Origin: Bedellia somnulentella
Taxonomy: Eukaryota; Arthropoda; Insecta; Lepidoptera; Bedelliidae
DNA: 64,000 nucleotides
Direction: 5' to 3'
NCBI GenBank assembly: GCA_963576735.1
Contig: OY755188.1
Span: forward strand, 14,682,323-14,746,322
Made by a program: the position numbers and the translations under genes. Numbering within the stretch: the stretch's first letter is position 1; each line of letters opens with the position of its first letter. Shown one piece after another: positions 50,876-61,779 of this stretch. The notes under the pieces were generated by a model that was given only the letters and a program-made list of their open reading frames with translations, searched no databases and was not told where the DNA came from.

Positions 50876-51357
50876 CGTACATATACTCACGGCTAAAATC
50901 CCAAAAAGGGGTATCCAGTGTTTTTGAATAAGAAATTCCACAGCAAACGTTTAGCAGTTCAGTTGGAATAAAATCAAAAACGAAGCATGGTGGTGGATGT
51001 GCTTGGTGATGGGTCTTCAGTTACATCGCCAAGAAATCACTTTATAATCTCCCCAAAACCCTAAGTCATCTCCGGACACCCGCACAATTGAAAGAAATTG
51101 GTTAGTTAGAAATTCCCTGTAGACCCGAATTATGAGTAGTACCAACAAGCTTCTGGAGATCATTGCGGACAGAGTTGATAGTCCAATTTTAAATCATTGG
51201 TCATCACTCCATATGATGAGTAACATAAATTTCAAGTTCTACTAACATAGTTTATAAGTCTTTTTACTTACAGATATGTGGACATTTTGTAACTGATTTG
51301 TCTGAAATAAATGATTTTATTATTATTATTTTTACCCTAAGCCGACACTACACAGCT
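50876..51357 (-). mobile_element. Old SINE-A copy split by a LINE fragment
   Basis: A diverged body at 50876-51115 (ATATACTCACGGCTAAAATC ... GAAAGAAATTGGTTAG), then the LINE fragment, then its head CTAAGCCGACACTACACAGC at 51335-51357. Confidence 0.65.
51128..51330 (+). pseudogene. 5'-truncated LINE fragment, same lineage as 38994-39684
   Basis: One frame ends with EIIADRVDSPILNHW and a stop, matching QAIADRVDSPYIWH of the larger copy. The 3' UTR (ACATAGTTTATAAGTC ... TGTCTGAAATAAATGATTTT) and (ATT)n tail match too. Confidence 0.7.
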
Positions 51358-51688
51358 TGCTAGAGATTATAGCGCTCATTTCCATAATTAATTTGAACAG
51401 ATTTCCTATATTATATCTTTCATTTTTAATGTTTAAAGTGATAAGTCTGCAATTCTAAAATAATCCTACCCGGAAATAACTGGCACTTTTCGACTAAAGG
51501 CCGTGCCAGTTTAAATATTAAAATCATGTAAAGTTAAAATGTCAAAAGTAAAGTAGTTTTTATTAATAAGTGCATTAACATTATGGTTACAAGTTTGTAA
51601 GAGTAGAGATCACATTGAAAATGTAATAAAATTATATGGAGCTACTATTTGCTTTTAAAATAAAATATTGAATATGCTATAGCTTTTT

Positions 51689-51815
51689 AGAGCCGACTTA
51701 GAATATCACTATCCCATTTCATCTCGCAACGACGACTCGACTTAGGGTTTTGGGACTTGCAAGCATGAAAACCCATGACCAAGCACCCTTTATTTCCCCT
51801 TTAGGTATAAGGTCA
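51689..51815 (+). mobile_element. SINE-A relic
   Basis: AGAGCCGACTTAGAATATCA and CCCATGACCAAGCACCCTTT, heavily decayed, directly before an intact copy. Confidence 0.5.
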
Positions 51816-51825
51816 ATACCTATTG

Positions 51826-52072
51826 GCCGTGCAGTGCCGGCTTAGAATGTCGCTACCCCTTTCTACCCACGGGTGTCGTAAGAGGCGACTAAGGGTATTG
51901 GGGTTTTTTATTGGATTTTTGGCCGATGCGGTTGGAGACCCATCACCAAAAACCTCTATTTTACCGCCCTTTCCCCACTCAACTTCCAAAAGTGGCTGAG
52001 GAATTTATAATTCCTTGGCTCTGGCTACCCCTTTTAGAGAATTATAGCCGTGAGTATATGTATGTATGTATG
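51826..52072 (+). mobile_element. SINE-A copy, type 1b, full length
   Basis: Head GCCGTGCAGTGCCGGC, all 1b blocks, (TATG)n tail. TCAATACCTAT occurs just before (51812) and just after (52073) and is the TSD. Confidence 0.87.
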
Positions 52073-52449
52073 TCAATACCTATATATTACCAATACACAA
52101 AACCTGTATATCACATCACATATTTTTTTCAAAACTTCGAAAGACGTTCTCCTGAAATTATTATTTTTTCTTTCTTATTTTCTTACCAAGCTTTAAATTA
52201 TTTTTAAACATATAGCTAATCAGCTTCTATACATGTCTAAACAAATCGTTACCGTCAAAATCTTAATAAGGCAAGCTTTAGCCAGCTGTATTTATTGCTT
52301 ACTAACTGTGCCCCAAGATACAATGCATAGAATATCACGAATGCAAATGATTTTCAGTTAGAATGACTGTATTTAGTTACATTGGTCTCACGCAGCTCGT
52401 AATGGCTTTACATCATTGATTTTTACTATCAAATAGAATGGGTTTGGCA

Positions 52450-52650
52450 TACATATATACATACATATACTCACGCCGTTAATTCCCATTGGGGTAGGCA
52501 GAGACTATCGATCGCCACTTCGTACGATCCTGGCAAACCTCTCTTGCTTCGTCTACATCCATCAATCTTTTCATACATGCTCTCTTATTCTTCATATTTC
52601 GGACGCCTGCCTTTTTGAGCACTCTCCATTTGGTCCAAGTGTGTCTGGGT
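52450..52650 (-). mobile_element. RTE LINE 3' fragment
   Basis: ATACTCACGCCGTTAATTCC, CCATTGGGGTAGGCAGAGAC and the C-terminal coding end through TTGAGCACTC. This copy shows the consensus 3' tail well. Confidence 0.8.
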
Positions 52651-52804
52651 ATGACTTTAGTATTATATCGCGAGATATCAAAAGTTTCTCAAAATATGAA
52701 CTGAAATAAGTAATTATAGCAATGCAGTTAGCAGAATATCTCCCGTTTAGCCGAGTTTATAGATGTAACTCAGATAAATAGACTTTCACACATATATGCT
52801 CCAA

Positions 52805-52955
52805 GGGGTGCGGGTACGGGTAAGGGCAAAACGTGGGTACTCTGAACACCAGGTGACAATGTCACGTGATGTTCAGAAGTATTAGTACCTCTGCCAACCC
52901 CTTCGGGGATTTTCGGCGTGAACGTTTATGTTACTAATGTATGTTATGTTATGCT
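52805..52955 (+). mobile_element. SINE-B copy, 5'-truncated
   Basis: GCAAAACGTGGGTACTCTGA through CCAACCCCTTCGGGG to the GGCGTGAACGTTTATG tail. Confidence 0.75.
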
Positions 52956-53124
52956 CCAAGGGCTTTACATTAAAATAATAGAGAACTGAATAGTTTTGTC
53001 ACTAGTCTACAAGGTTTAACGCGCATTTAAAGGTGTTTGAGTTATTTTATTCACCATTTTACAAGATCATCGTCCTAATAACTATAAACAGGGCATTCTT
53101 ATTTATTATTATATTACTTATTGC

Positions 53125-53352
53125 TGTGTAGTGTCGGCTTAGAATAGCACTACCCCATTTCTCCCGACTAACGGTATTGGGGATTTTAAGGAAATTTTGG
53201 GCGATGTGGTTGGACACCCATCACCAACATACTTGACACCATCTTTTCCCCACGCAACTTTCCAAAAGTGGCTGAGGAATTTATAATTCCTTAGCTCTGG
53301 CTACCCCGTCTAGGGATTTATAGCCGTGAGTATATGTGTATGTATGTATGTA
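53125..53352 (+). mobile_element. SINE-A copy with small head deletion
   Basis: The GGTGGGTGTACGTAAGAGG block is deleted after CATTTCTCCC. Otherwise complete, with a (TATG)n tail. Confidence 0.83.
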
Positions 53353-53461
53353 TGTTTTATTCTTAGCACAAAATGCATATTGGTGTATGTAGCAATGTTG
53401 TATCAAAATTACCCATTTTGACACCCATCCCGAATAACTGTTTATCAAAACCCTGATAACC

Positions 53462-53604
53462 TTACGCCTGATTCCTGAATTGAGTATTCCAGCTGAGAAC
53501 AAATCAAGTATCGTTCTGTCGCATTGAAATCTTAAAAACGGAATGCGACAAAACGATACTTTAGTCGTTCTCAGCTTGAATACTCAATTCAGAAATCGGG
53601 CGAT
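53462..53604. mobile_element. Hairpin MITE (family D), copy 2
   Basis: Inverted relative to copies 1 and 3. CTGAATTGAGTATTCCAGCT and its inverse near 53570-53595, with GAAATCGGGCG at the right end. Confidence 0.8.
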
Positions 53605-53819
53605 ACTCGTTTAGGTATAAGTTAAGGCTTAACGTTATGGGTGATTTTTATACGGTGTGACCAACCTGATGTTTGAAGAGGATGTTACGACCTTAAGGCG
53701 TAAGTTCGTTTCGTATCGGTATGTTTATTGCATTGTATTGTTTCTATAACCTTGTTAGCGCATCATTAAAACTTTAACTAACGTATCAAGGAGGCGCAAG
53801 TTCCGATTCCGGTAACAAA

Positions 53820-54250
53820 GAAAGAAAGTAATTTAATGTTTTTTGACATGAATTCCTCATGTGGGGATTATTACTCATAAATAAAAGATGTTATTAAAGG
53901 AAAGAAAAATTTCGACACTGGCGGGGTTCGAACCCGCGACCTTCGGGTATACGCCCCCGTTTTTGACATGAGGAATTCATGTCAAAAAACATTAAATTAT
54001 GTGATAGTTAGGCGTTTCCAACATTTGCATTCTATCTGAAAAGGTAGACAAGTGGCCGTCCGAATTAGTTAAAATTCGGAGGTAGGAAACGCAAACACTA
54101 CTTGAACGTGTAAAAAAGAAACAAAGGATAGAGAAATTTCGCGCTGGATGCCAACTGACACTGTAGCTCAGTTGGCAGAGCGACGGGGGCGTATACCCGA
54201 AGGTCGCGGGTTCGAACCCCGCCAGTGTCGAAATTTTTCTTTCCTTTAAT
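53820..54250. mobile_element. Family-C inverted pair
   Basis: The left unit is reversed (TTTCGACACTGGCGGGGTTC, 53910-53960) and the right unit forward (cloverleaf 54157-54230). Between them, TTTTTTGACATGAATTCCTC near 53838 and its inverse near 53965-53995 bracket the left tRNA-like half. The right unit has the full leader (CATTTGCATTCTATCTGAAA; ATTCGGAGGTAGGAAACGC). Confidence 0.7.
54157..54230 (+). ncRNA. tRNA-like cloverleaf with T-run terminator (family C)
   Basis: 74 nt. The acceptor GACACTG pairs perfectly with CAGTGTC, the D stem is GCTC/GAGC, and the T arm is GCGGG-TTCGAAC-CCCGC. A box TAGCTCAGTTGG and B box GGTTCGAACCC fit the Pol III consensus, and ATTTTTC follows within four bases. 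The anticodon arm is abnormal (CGGG/CCCG stem, 8-base loop, no U33), so it should not decode. Best read as a Pol III-competent tRNA-like RNA of a repeat rather than a tRNA gene. Confidence 0.6.
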
Positions 54251-54284
54251 AATATCTTTTATTTATAAAGAAAGAAAGTATTCA

Positions 54285-54655
54285 TAAACGTAACATAACA
54301 TTAACGTTCACGCCAAATATCCCCGAAGGGGTTGGCAGAGGTACTAATACTTCTGAACATCACGTGACTTTGTCACTTGGTGTTCAGAGTACCCACGTTT
54401 TGCATGGACAGTGTACTCACGTGTTAGGGGGCAGGCCTATCGCCGTTTTGTACGAATACACTGTCACATGACTAAGTACAACTCAGCCATGTGGGTTTCC
54501 TCACGATGTTTTCCCTCACTGTTGACAACCATGATAAATTAACCACACATATGTCTTTAGAAAAGACAAATTGGTGTAGGCCCGACCCAGGATTTGAAAA
54601 CTAGTCGTTTGCACGATAACCGAGTGTTCTACCCACTGGGCTATCACGGTTGCTT
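54285..54655 (-). mobile_element. SINE-B copy, full length
   Basis: From the AACATAACATTAACGTTCAC tail to GGGCTATCACGG, nearly identical to 44024-44399. Confidence 0.87.
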
Positions 54656-54758
54656 TACTAAAACGTATTCACTACAACGATAAAACATAAAATTAAAAGT
54701 AATGATAATTTGACCTCAATACACAAAACAGAAACAACGCATGAAAATAACAACATAC

Positions 54759-54902
54759 TAACGCCCGATTTCTGAATTGAGTATTCAAGCTGAGAACAAC
54801 TTAAGTATCGTTTTGTCTCATTCAGTTGTTAAGATTTCAATGCGACAGAACTATACTTAAGTTGTTCTCAGCTGGAATACTCAATTCAGAAATCGGGCGT
54901 TA
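54759..54902. mobile_element. Hairpin MITE (family D), copy 3, best preserved
   Basis: TAACGCCCGATTTCTGAATT to its exact inverse ending CGGGCGTTA. 144 bp. The flanking TA at both ends suggests a TA target (Tc1/mariner-like, inference). Confidence 0.85.
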
Positions 54903-55098
54903 GTATTTGTAAATAGTTATGCTCGAACTTATTTTCTTACTTACATTCACGCCTTTGAATCCGATGTGGGTGCTAAAACCATTCATGATCATAATAAAAC
55001 TTATATTTTTGTGAATACTTGCATGCTTTCATACCCAATACTTGCTTCCAAATAAATGATTAAATATTATCAAATACTTAACCTCTATAAATATTATG

Positions 55099-55350
55099 CT
55101 GTGTAGTGTCTGGCTGGCTGGCTTAGAATAGCACTACCCCATTTCTTCCGGTGGGTGTACGTAAGAGTCGACTAACGGTATGGGGCTATTAAGGGATTTT
55201 TGGGCGATGCGGTTGGAGACCCATCACTAACCTTTATTTTTACTATCTTATCCACACTCAAATTTCCAAAAGTGGCTGAGGAATTTCTGATTCTCTAGCT
55301 CTGGCTACCCCTTCCTGGGATTTATAGCCGTGAGTATATGTATGTATGTA
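55099..55350 (+). mobile_element. SINE-A copy, full length
   Basis: The head has a stuttered segment (GTGTCTGGCTGGCTGGCTTA) where others have GTGTCGGCTTA. Core and tail are normal. Confidence 0.83.
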
Positions 55351-55769
55351 CCAACATTTATAAACTCTACACGAAATTGCATCACACATTTTAAATCTGT
55401 TATTAATGTATCATCTTATATTATCTGTGGTATCATGTTTCACAAACATACGAGTTTCTTATTTCCTTATAAATGTTCTTTTAATATTGAAAACTACTTT
55501 TATAACTCTATTGTCTTACAATAAAGAGTTATACCTGTATTTTAAGCGTGCCAAATGATAATAGCTAATTTTATAGCTGCAGAATCCACCATTAAATTGT
55601 TCATATTACAGTTTCCGACCGCCTGACTTCGGCCTAAATTACATTGCGTAACGTGCGAATTAATGTGTAGGCTTATTGTTACGTATTATGTGTAGCAAAA
55701 CCAGCTAGAGTTTATATTTTAATGATGATACTAGTTTATATATAGTTTACTTATAAATTTTAAAAGTTG

Positions 55770-56011
55770 TTTAAATTTTCTGTTGTGTAGTGTCGGCTCT
55801 GCTGTGTAGTGTCGGCTTAGAATAACACTACCCCATTTCTGCCGGTGGGTGTACGTAAGAGGCGACTAACGGTGTTGGGGCTTTTAAGGGATTTTTGGGC
55901 GATGCGGTTGGAGACCCATCACCAACAACCTTTATTTTGCCATCTTTTCCCCACTCTTCCGCTACCCCTTCTTGGGATTTATAGCCGTGAGTATGTATGT
56001 ATGTACGTATG
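55770..56011 (+). mobile_element. SINE-A copy with doubled head and TSD
   Basis: TGTTGTGTAGTGTCGGCTCT precedes a second GCTGTGTAGTGTCGGCTTAG. TSD TTTAAAAGTTG (55759-55769 and 56012-56022). About 45 bases of the 3' region are deleted after CCCCACTC. Confidence 0.83.
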
Positions 56012-56306
56012 TTTAAAAGTTGCTCTGGTGCTATGAATTCTGAGGGTTTGGCTGACTCTTTCTACAATCATGGTTTTGGCCTTATAACTGATATTAATAT
56101 TGAGCTTTGACTTTTGTTCTACAATAGTGATTGGTCCGTAATTCTCAAGCATTAACTAAACTTCTTTAACGAATAAAGTCTTACTTTTGCTAGTCTGAGT
56201 ATACGTCTTGACAATTTTAACAACATCAAATCTATATACGACTTAATAATGTTATTTTATGCATTGTATTTATTTGTTCTTATATTTAACATCATTTATT
56301 TTAAAG

Positions 56307-56567
56307 TTTTAAATTGCTGTGTAGTGTCGGCTTAGAATAGCACTACCCCATTTCTTCCGGTGGGTGTACGTAAGAGGCGACTAACGGTATTGGGGATTTT
56401 AGGGGATTTTTGGGCGATGCGGATGGAGACCCATCACCAACAACCTTTATTTCACCATCTTATCCCCACGCAACTTCCAAAAGTGGCTGAGGAATTTTTA
56501 ATTCCTTAGCTCTGGCTACCCCTTCTAGGGATTTATAGCCGTGAGTATATGTATGTATGTATGTATG
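56307..56567 (+). mobile_element. SINE-A copy, full length, with TSD
   Basis: TSD TTATTTTAAAG (56296-56306 and 56568-56578). A near-consensus type 1a copy. Confidence 0.9.
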
Positions 56568-56578
56568 TTATTTTAAAG

Positions 56579-57100
56579 ATCATATTTAACCAAAAATACT
56601 ATTTTTATTCTTACTTTCTCTGACTTGCACATTAATTTTCTATTGGAGTGGTAAATTGATCGCGGCAAAACTCTGTTCAAGTGATACTTCGATGAACGAA
56701 AATTAAAGTGAAAATCGAACCATTGGCTCCTAGTTTAGGTCAATCAGCAACAAAATTATCATTCAATTAAATAAGTTATATAAATATTGTATGAAATGAT
56801 ACCATAGTTATTATCATTAGTTATATTTTAAGCTGACATTACACTGCTAAAGCAAAAACTTAAGGTTCTTAGATGTAGCATTCCATATCTCATTATTTAG
56901 TACTGTTGTTATGTGAAATTACATTCAATTTTTAAGTCACCACAACTTTTTAAGTTTTTCATTTCTACTACTTTGTAAAATATGAATATGCAACAGTGTA
57001 TCCGTTGACTTCTGCACAGTTTTGCAAACACAAGCCGAGATTTCACGTATTCATCGCGATTTTGTCAACTTTACGTAATCTAATCCAATGCTTTAAGTGT
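56579..57100 (+). other. Gene B intron, unassigned AT-rich stretch
   Basis: Nothing recognised. Confidence 0.35.
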
Positions 57101-57114
57101 ATTTTGAAATAATA

Positions 57115-57270
57115 ACATAACATAACATAACATAAACGTTCACGCCGAATATCCCCGAAGGGGTTGGCAGAGGTACTAATACTTCTGAACATCGCGTGAC
57201 ATTGTCACCTGGTGTTCAGAGTACCCACGTATTGCATGGACAGTGTACTCACGTGTTATAGGGGGCAGGC
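57115..57270 (-). mobile_element. SINE-B copy, 5'-truncated with TSD
   Basis: TSD ATTTTGAAATAATA (57101-57114 and 57271-57284). Only the 3' 156 bases are present, with a good (AACAT)n tail. Confidence 0.9.
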
Positions 57271-57318
57271 ATTTTGAAATAATAAGTCGTAAACGACAAT
57301 ACGTTTTCTTTTATACGT

Positions 57319-57690
57319 TGACGACGTGATAGCTCAATGGGTAGAACACCGGTTGACGTGCAAGCGACTAGTGTTCAAATCCCGGGTCGGGCCTACACCA
57401 ATTTGTCTTTTCTAAAGACATAAGTGTGGTTAATTTTTTCATGTTTGTTAACGGTGAGGGAAAACATCGTGAGGAAACCCACATGGCTGAGTTGTATTTA
57501 GTCATGTGACAGTGTATTCGTACAAAACGGGGCGATAGGCCTGCTCCCTATCACGTGAGTACACTGTCCATGCAAAACGTGGGTATTCTGAACACCAGGT
57601 GACAAAGTCACGTGATGTTCAGAAGTATTAGTAGCTCTGCCAACCCCCTCGGGGATATTCGGCGTGAACGTTTATGTAATGTTATGTTTG
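57319..57690 (+). mobile_element. SINE-B copy, full length
   Basis: Head ACGTGATAGCTCAATGGGTA with a slightly different tRNA-like arm (CCGGTTGACGTGCAAGC), B box GTTCAAATCC, core and GGCGTGAACGTTTATG tail. Confidence 0.87.
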
Positions 57691-57843
57691 CTTATTCATC
57701 ATATGTAACTTAATAAAATTGCATTGGACAAATATTGGTTGAGTTATGTTAACCCAAATATTATATGTGGTAACTGGTAACAGATCAGTAACGTTGATGC
57801 TAGTAGGCAAATTAGATTAGTTATTAATATAGTTACTTGTCGG

Positions 57844-58088
57844 GCATACATACATTCACATCGCCTTAAATCCTAAAAGGGGGTAACTAGAGCCTAGAGA
57901 GCGAATTAATTATTAATTGGTCACTTTGTACTTCAAGTGAGGAAAATTCAATATAGTAAAACTTTATTGGTGGTTTGGTCTCTGACCTCATCACCCAAGT
58001 CTGCCCTAAATAGAATAGGTTTTAGATCCTAAGTCGCCTCTTACGACATCCAAGAAATGGATTACCTTTTTTAAGCCAACACAACACA
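57844..58088 (-). mobile_element. SINE-A copy, old and diverged
   Basis: ACATACATTCACATCGCCTT tail side to AAGCCAACACAACACAG head. The CTAAGTCGCCTCTTACGACA block remains. Confidence 0.7.
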
Positions 58089-58132
58089 GAACATCTTAGC
58101 TCTACCGGGACGTTCCAAATATATTATCTTGT

Positions 58133-58388
58133 ACATACATACATACATACATATACTCATGGCTATAAATCCCTAGAAGGGGTAGCCAGAGCTAAGGAGT
58201 TAGAAATTCTTTAGCCACATTTGGAAAAATTGAGTGGGGAAAGGATGGTAAAGTAAAGGTTGTTGGTGATGGGTCTCCAGCCGCATCGCCCAAAAATCCC
58301 TTAAAAGCCCCAATACCGTTAGTCGCCTCTTACGTACACCCATCGGTAGAAACGGGGTAGTGCTATTCTAAGCCGACACTACACGGCA
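58133..58388 (-). mobile_element. SINE-A copy, full length
   Basis: Type 1a, head GCCGACACTACACGGC. TATCTTGT on both sides (just before 58133 and after 58388) is a short TSD. Confidence 0.85.
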
Positions 58389-58627
58389 ATATCTTGTGTC
58401 TTAATATTTGTTGAAAAAGGAAACATCGTTAGTAAAAAAATATCGTCAGACAAACCACAAGTTGTGGTAGCTCAACCACAAATAGAAGCGACAGTAAAAA
58501 AAAACCAAAAACGCGGACTCTTCGGATTGTAAACATTGCCAAACTAAACAACTTAAACATGTCAGTTAAAAACAAATCCGTCGTGGATTTTTTTTCTTTT
58601 GCAGCTGTGATATACTAACATACCTAC

Positions 58628-58868
58628 ATACATACATATACTCACGGCTATATTTCCCTAGAAGGGGTAACCAGAGCTAAGGAATTATAAATTCCTCAGC
58701 CACTTTTGGATGTTGAGTGGGGAAAAGATGGTAAAATAAAGGTTTTTGGTGATGGGTCTCCAACCGCATCGCCCAAAAATCCAATAAAAAGCCCCAATAC
58801 CCTTAGTCGCCTCTTACGACACCCGTGGGTAGAAAGGGGTAGCGACATTCTAAGCCGGCACTACACGG
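58628..58868 (-). mobile_element. SINE-A copy, type 1b, full length
   Basis: ACATACATACATATACTCAC to GCCGGCACTACACGGC with all 1b blocks. Confidence 0.87.
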
Positions 58869-59040
58869 CATAATAACATCTTTTATATGTAACTACAGTA
58901 TTTTTTTTAATAAGTGTAATGGTTTTATTCAAATAATAAACTCAATGAAGCTTGGGTAAGTTTAGTTTAGGTTGGAAAAAAATTGGCATACGGCAAATCT
59001 ATCATCTTAAAACAAAGCATAGTGTTTGTTTAATTACATA

Positions 59041-59210
59041 CAGCTGGAAAGTTTAGAAGGAAAAAGATGGTAAAATAAAGGTTGTTGGTGGTGGGTCTCC
59101 AACAGCATCGCCCAGAACCCTAAAAGCCCCAATACCGTTAGTCGCCTTTACGTACACCCATCGGAAGAAATGGGGTAGTGTTATTCTAAGCCAACACTAC
59201 AATAGCTAAA
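59041..59210 (-). mobile_element. SINE-A copy lacking its 3' end
   Basis: It starts at GCTGGAAAGTTTAGAAGG and runs to the head. The tail-side ~90 bases are missing. Confidence 0.75.
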
Positions 59211-59429
59211 TATTATAAATGTTGTTTAATTATATTTGTATATTTTGAGTAAAAGGTTTAAAACCGAGTTATAACTGCCATTTTTCATTTATTATTAATA
59301 TGTTAATGTCTAATGTAAATGCTACTTATTAAATGCAGGACTTATATACTTTTGTAGGTATTGTAGCAGAACGTATCTTTTCGATTTTATATGTTAAATG
59401 TTGTTAATAATTAGTATATTTCAACTTAT

Positions 59430-59808
59430 AATTTATTTAATAACAACCGTGATAGCCCAGTGGGTAGAACACTCGGTTATCATGCAAACGACTAGTGTTC
59501 AAATCCTGGGTCGGGCCTACACCAATTTGTCTTTTCTAAAGACATATGTGTGGTTAATTTATCATGGTTGTTAACGGTGAGGGAAAACATCGTGAGGAAA
59601 CCCACATGGCTGAGTTGTACTTAATCATGTGACAGTGTATTCGTACAAAACGGCGATAGGCCTGCACCCTATCACGTGAGTACACTGTCCATGCAAAACG
59701 TGGGTACTCTGAACACCAGGTGACAAAGTCAGATGATGTTCAGAAGTATTAGTACCTCTGCCAACCCCTTCGGGGATATTCGGCGTGAACGTTTATGTTA
59801 TGTTATGT
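59430..59808 (+). mobile_element. SINE-B copy, full length, with TSD
   Basis: TSD TATATTTCAACTTAT (59415-59429 and 59809-59823). Complete head, core, stem and (TTATG)n tail. Confidence 0.9.
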
Positions 59809-59823
59809 TATATTTCAACTTAT

Positions 59824-60379
59824 TTGATTAGCAGGGCAATTGGTGTTTGTAGAAAACATAAGTTTCTAAATAACGATAAATTAAATTTTAATTCCTACAC
59901 ATTTCCGTCATAATATTTTAAAACAACGTGAAATGTAGAACAAATTTTGATCACGAAGTTACATAAAAACACATAATTAAAAACTTTACTAGGAATTAGC
60001 ATAATTCGGAGATTTATAAGAAAATTTGTTTACATGAATATTTATGTGACCGCAGTTGATAATAATTCGGAAGTCAATGTGATACATCGCATAACCATGC
60101 AAAATATGTGCATATTTTCACTAAGAGACATCGTGAGCTATGGCAATAGGAAACGAGAGAAACTTCTTACAACATATGATTTAGTAGCTTTTGATTGAGA
60201 ATAGAATTGCGTGCGCTTCGTCTTCTGACATCGGTAATTATAAATGTATGCTGCTTAATTGAGACTAATTTGATAAGAGCTATTTGAGAAAAGAAATAAT
60301 TTCAGATCGATTAACTTAAAAATATCAATAGAGGTTTCTTTTATAATATACAATTACAAAATGGACCTATACAGATTGA
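59824..60379 (+). other. Gene B intron, unassigned AT-rich stretch
   Basis: Nothing recognised. Confidence 0.35.
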
Positions 60380-60650
60380 CAATATACTCAACTCAAGCCT
60401 ACGTTAGGGTAGTAAATCCTCAAAGTACTGGCAGAAGTCCTCATACCTCTGAACATCGCCTAATAAATTTGTCAACTGGTGTTTAGATTACCCACGTTTT
60501 GATTAGACAGTGAATTCACGTGAAAGTGGGCCTAAAACCATTTGGTTTGAGTACACTGTCAAAACTCAGCTATATGGGATTCCAAACAATTAGGTTCCCT
60601 CACGGTAATAATATGATAAATTAACCAGACATATGACTAAGACTAATCTA
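60380..60650 (-). mobile_element. SINE-B relic
   Basis: AAGTACTGGCAGAAGTCCTC, ACTGGTGTTTAGATTACCCA and TGAGTACACTGTCAAAACTC are strongly decayed SINE-B blocks in order. Confidence 0.5.
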
Positions 60651-60804
60651 CATCTAAATACCAGATTAGTATACGAAAGCCAAATGAATTGCGAATCCAA
60701 TGATACTAACAAAGTTTTGTTTTAATATCGATATTGTATAAATGAGATTTCACTAATCTCAATTACTACATACACTATTAAACAAGCTGCCGGACTACAG
60801 CTGA

Positions 60805-60954
60805 ATCGATGTTGATCCTGCCACAGAGGTCGTGGAAAGCAGCAAGTCACTACCTCTTGCGAAGCCATCGAAGAAAATAGCAGTTATGCAAGGAACTGCG
60901 AATGATGAGCTACAAGATTATACAGCGCAAACCGCTCGCCTGTATTCCACATAA
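60805..60954 (+). other. Short open frame in the gene B intron, unassigned
   Basis: 49 codons without a stop, with protein-like composition (PATEVVESSK, QGTANDELQDY), in a GC-richer patch. No splice sites or family match were recognised. It may be an old repeat-derived frame or chance. Confidence 0.2.
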
Positions 60955-61569
60955 ATTTAAAGATATCAAAGATTTACGACACAGTAAATCCTCAATTACG
61001 TGTCTCATGATGTAACAGTGTCTCAAGACCGCTTTTTATTGCTTATTTGATACTAATCATTAGCTGACTCGAATCTCGGCCTCTGTCTAAATTGTAGCAT
61101 TACCCAACAGTCGATTGATGCTGTTCAAGATTAATAATGTATTAGAACAATGGTGGAGCATCTACTCGTATTGTGCGAAGTTACAGAAAATTTCACAATT
61201 TCTGCATGTCTGATGAAAATGCTGAGATGTCCGTATGTTACGTTGAATAATTGCGATCTGTGCTACATAGAGAGTCGTTAAAACACGTGATCTAATCACG
61301 CGCAACTTATAAGAGACTATTTAGGTTATTTCTTTCGAATGTTTATGACCAAGTGGGCAGTAATTAGTATAATCGTATCGAAGACAAACTATTATTAATA
61401 TCTTAAATTCGTTATGTTTTATCCACCCGTGGGGACATACGATGTAACTGAGGGTATGGGTTGCTATTGTTACACCATTTGTTTCCTTTTGGGTAGGTAA
61501 TGACTAGTGTTGTATATGATTTATATCCGGGCCATTCTTTTGAACTTTACAAATACTAAACGCTAATAT
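60955..61569 (+). other. Gene B intron, unassigned
   Basis: No repeat or ORF recognised. Confidence 0.35.
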
Positions 61570-61745
61570 ATACTAACACCACTAGTACCCATTAAGGTAG
61601 ACAGAGAATATCGACCGCCATTCTCTAACTTCAATTACATTTATCAATATTTTTACACTTGCTCTTGTTTTCCATTTGGCAGACACTAGCCCGTTTCAGA
61701 ACATTCTCTATTTCATCTCAATGTATCCTCTGTTTTCGTTTTCTG
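61570..61745 (-). mobile_element. RTE LINE 3' relic
   Basis: CCCATTAAGGTAGACAGAGA, TATCGACCGCCATTC and CATTTATCAATATTTTTACA are decayed but ordered. Confidence 0.55.
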
Positions 61746-61779
61746 AAACTAAAATTTATTGCTTTTAAATTCATATCTA

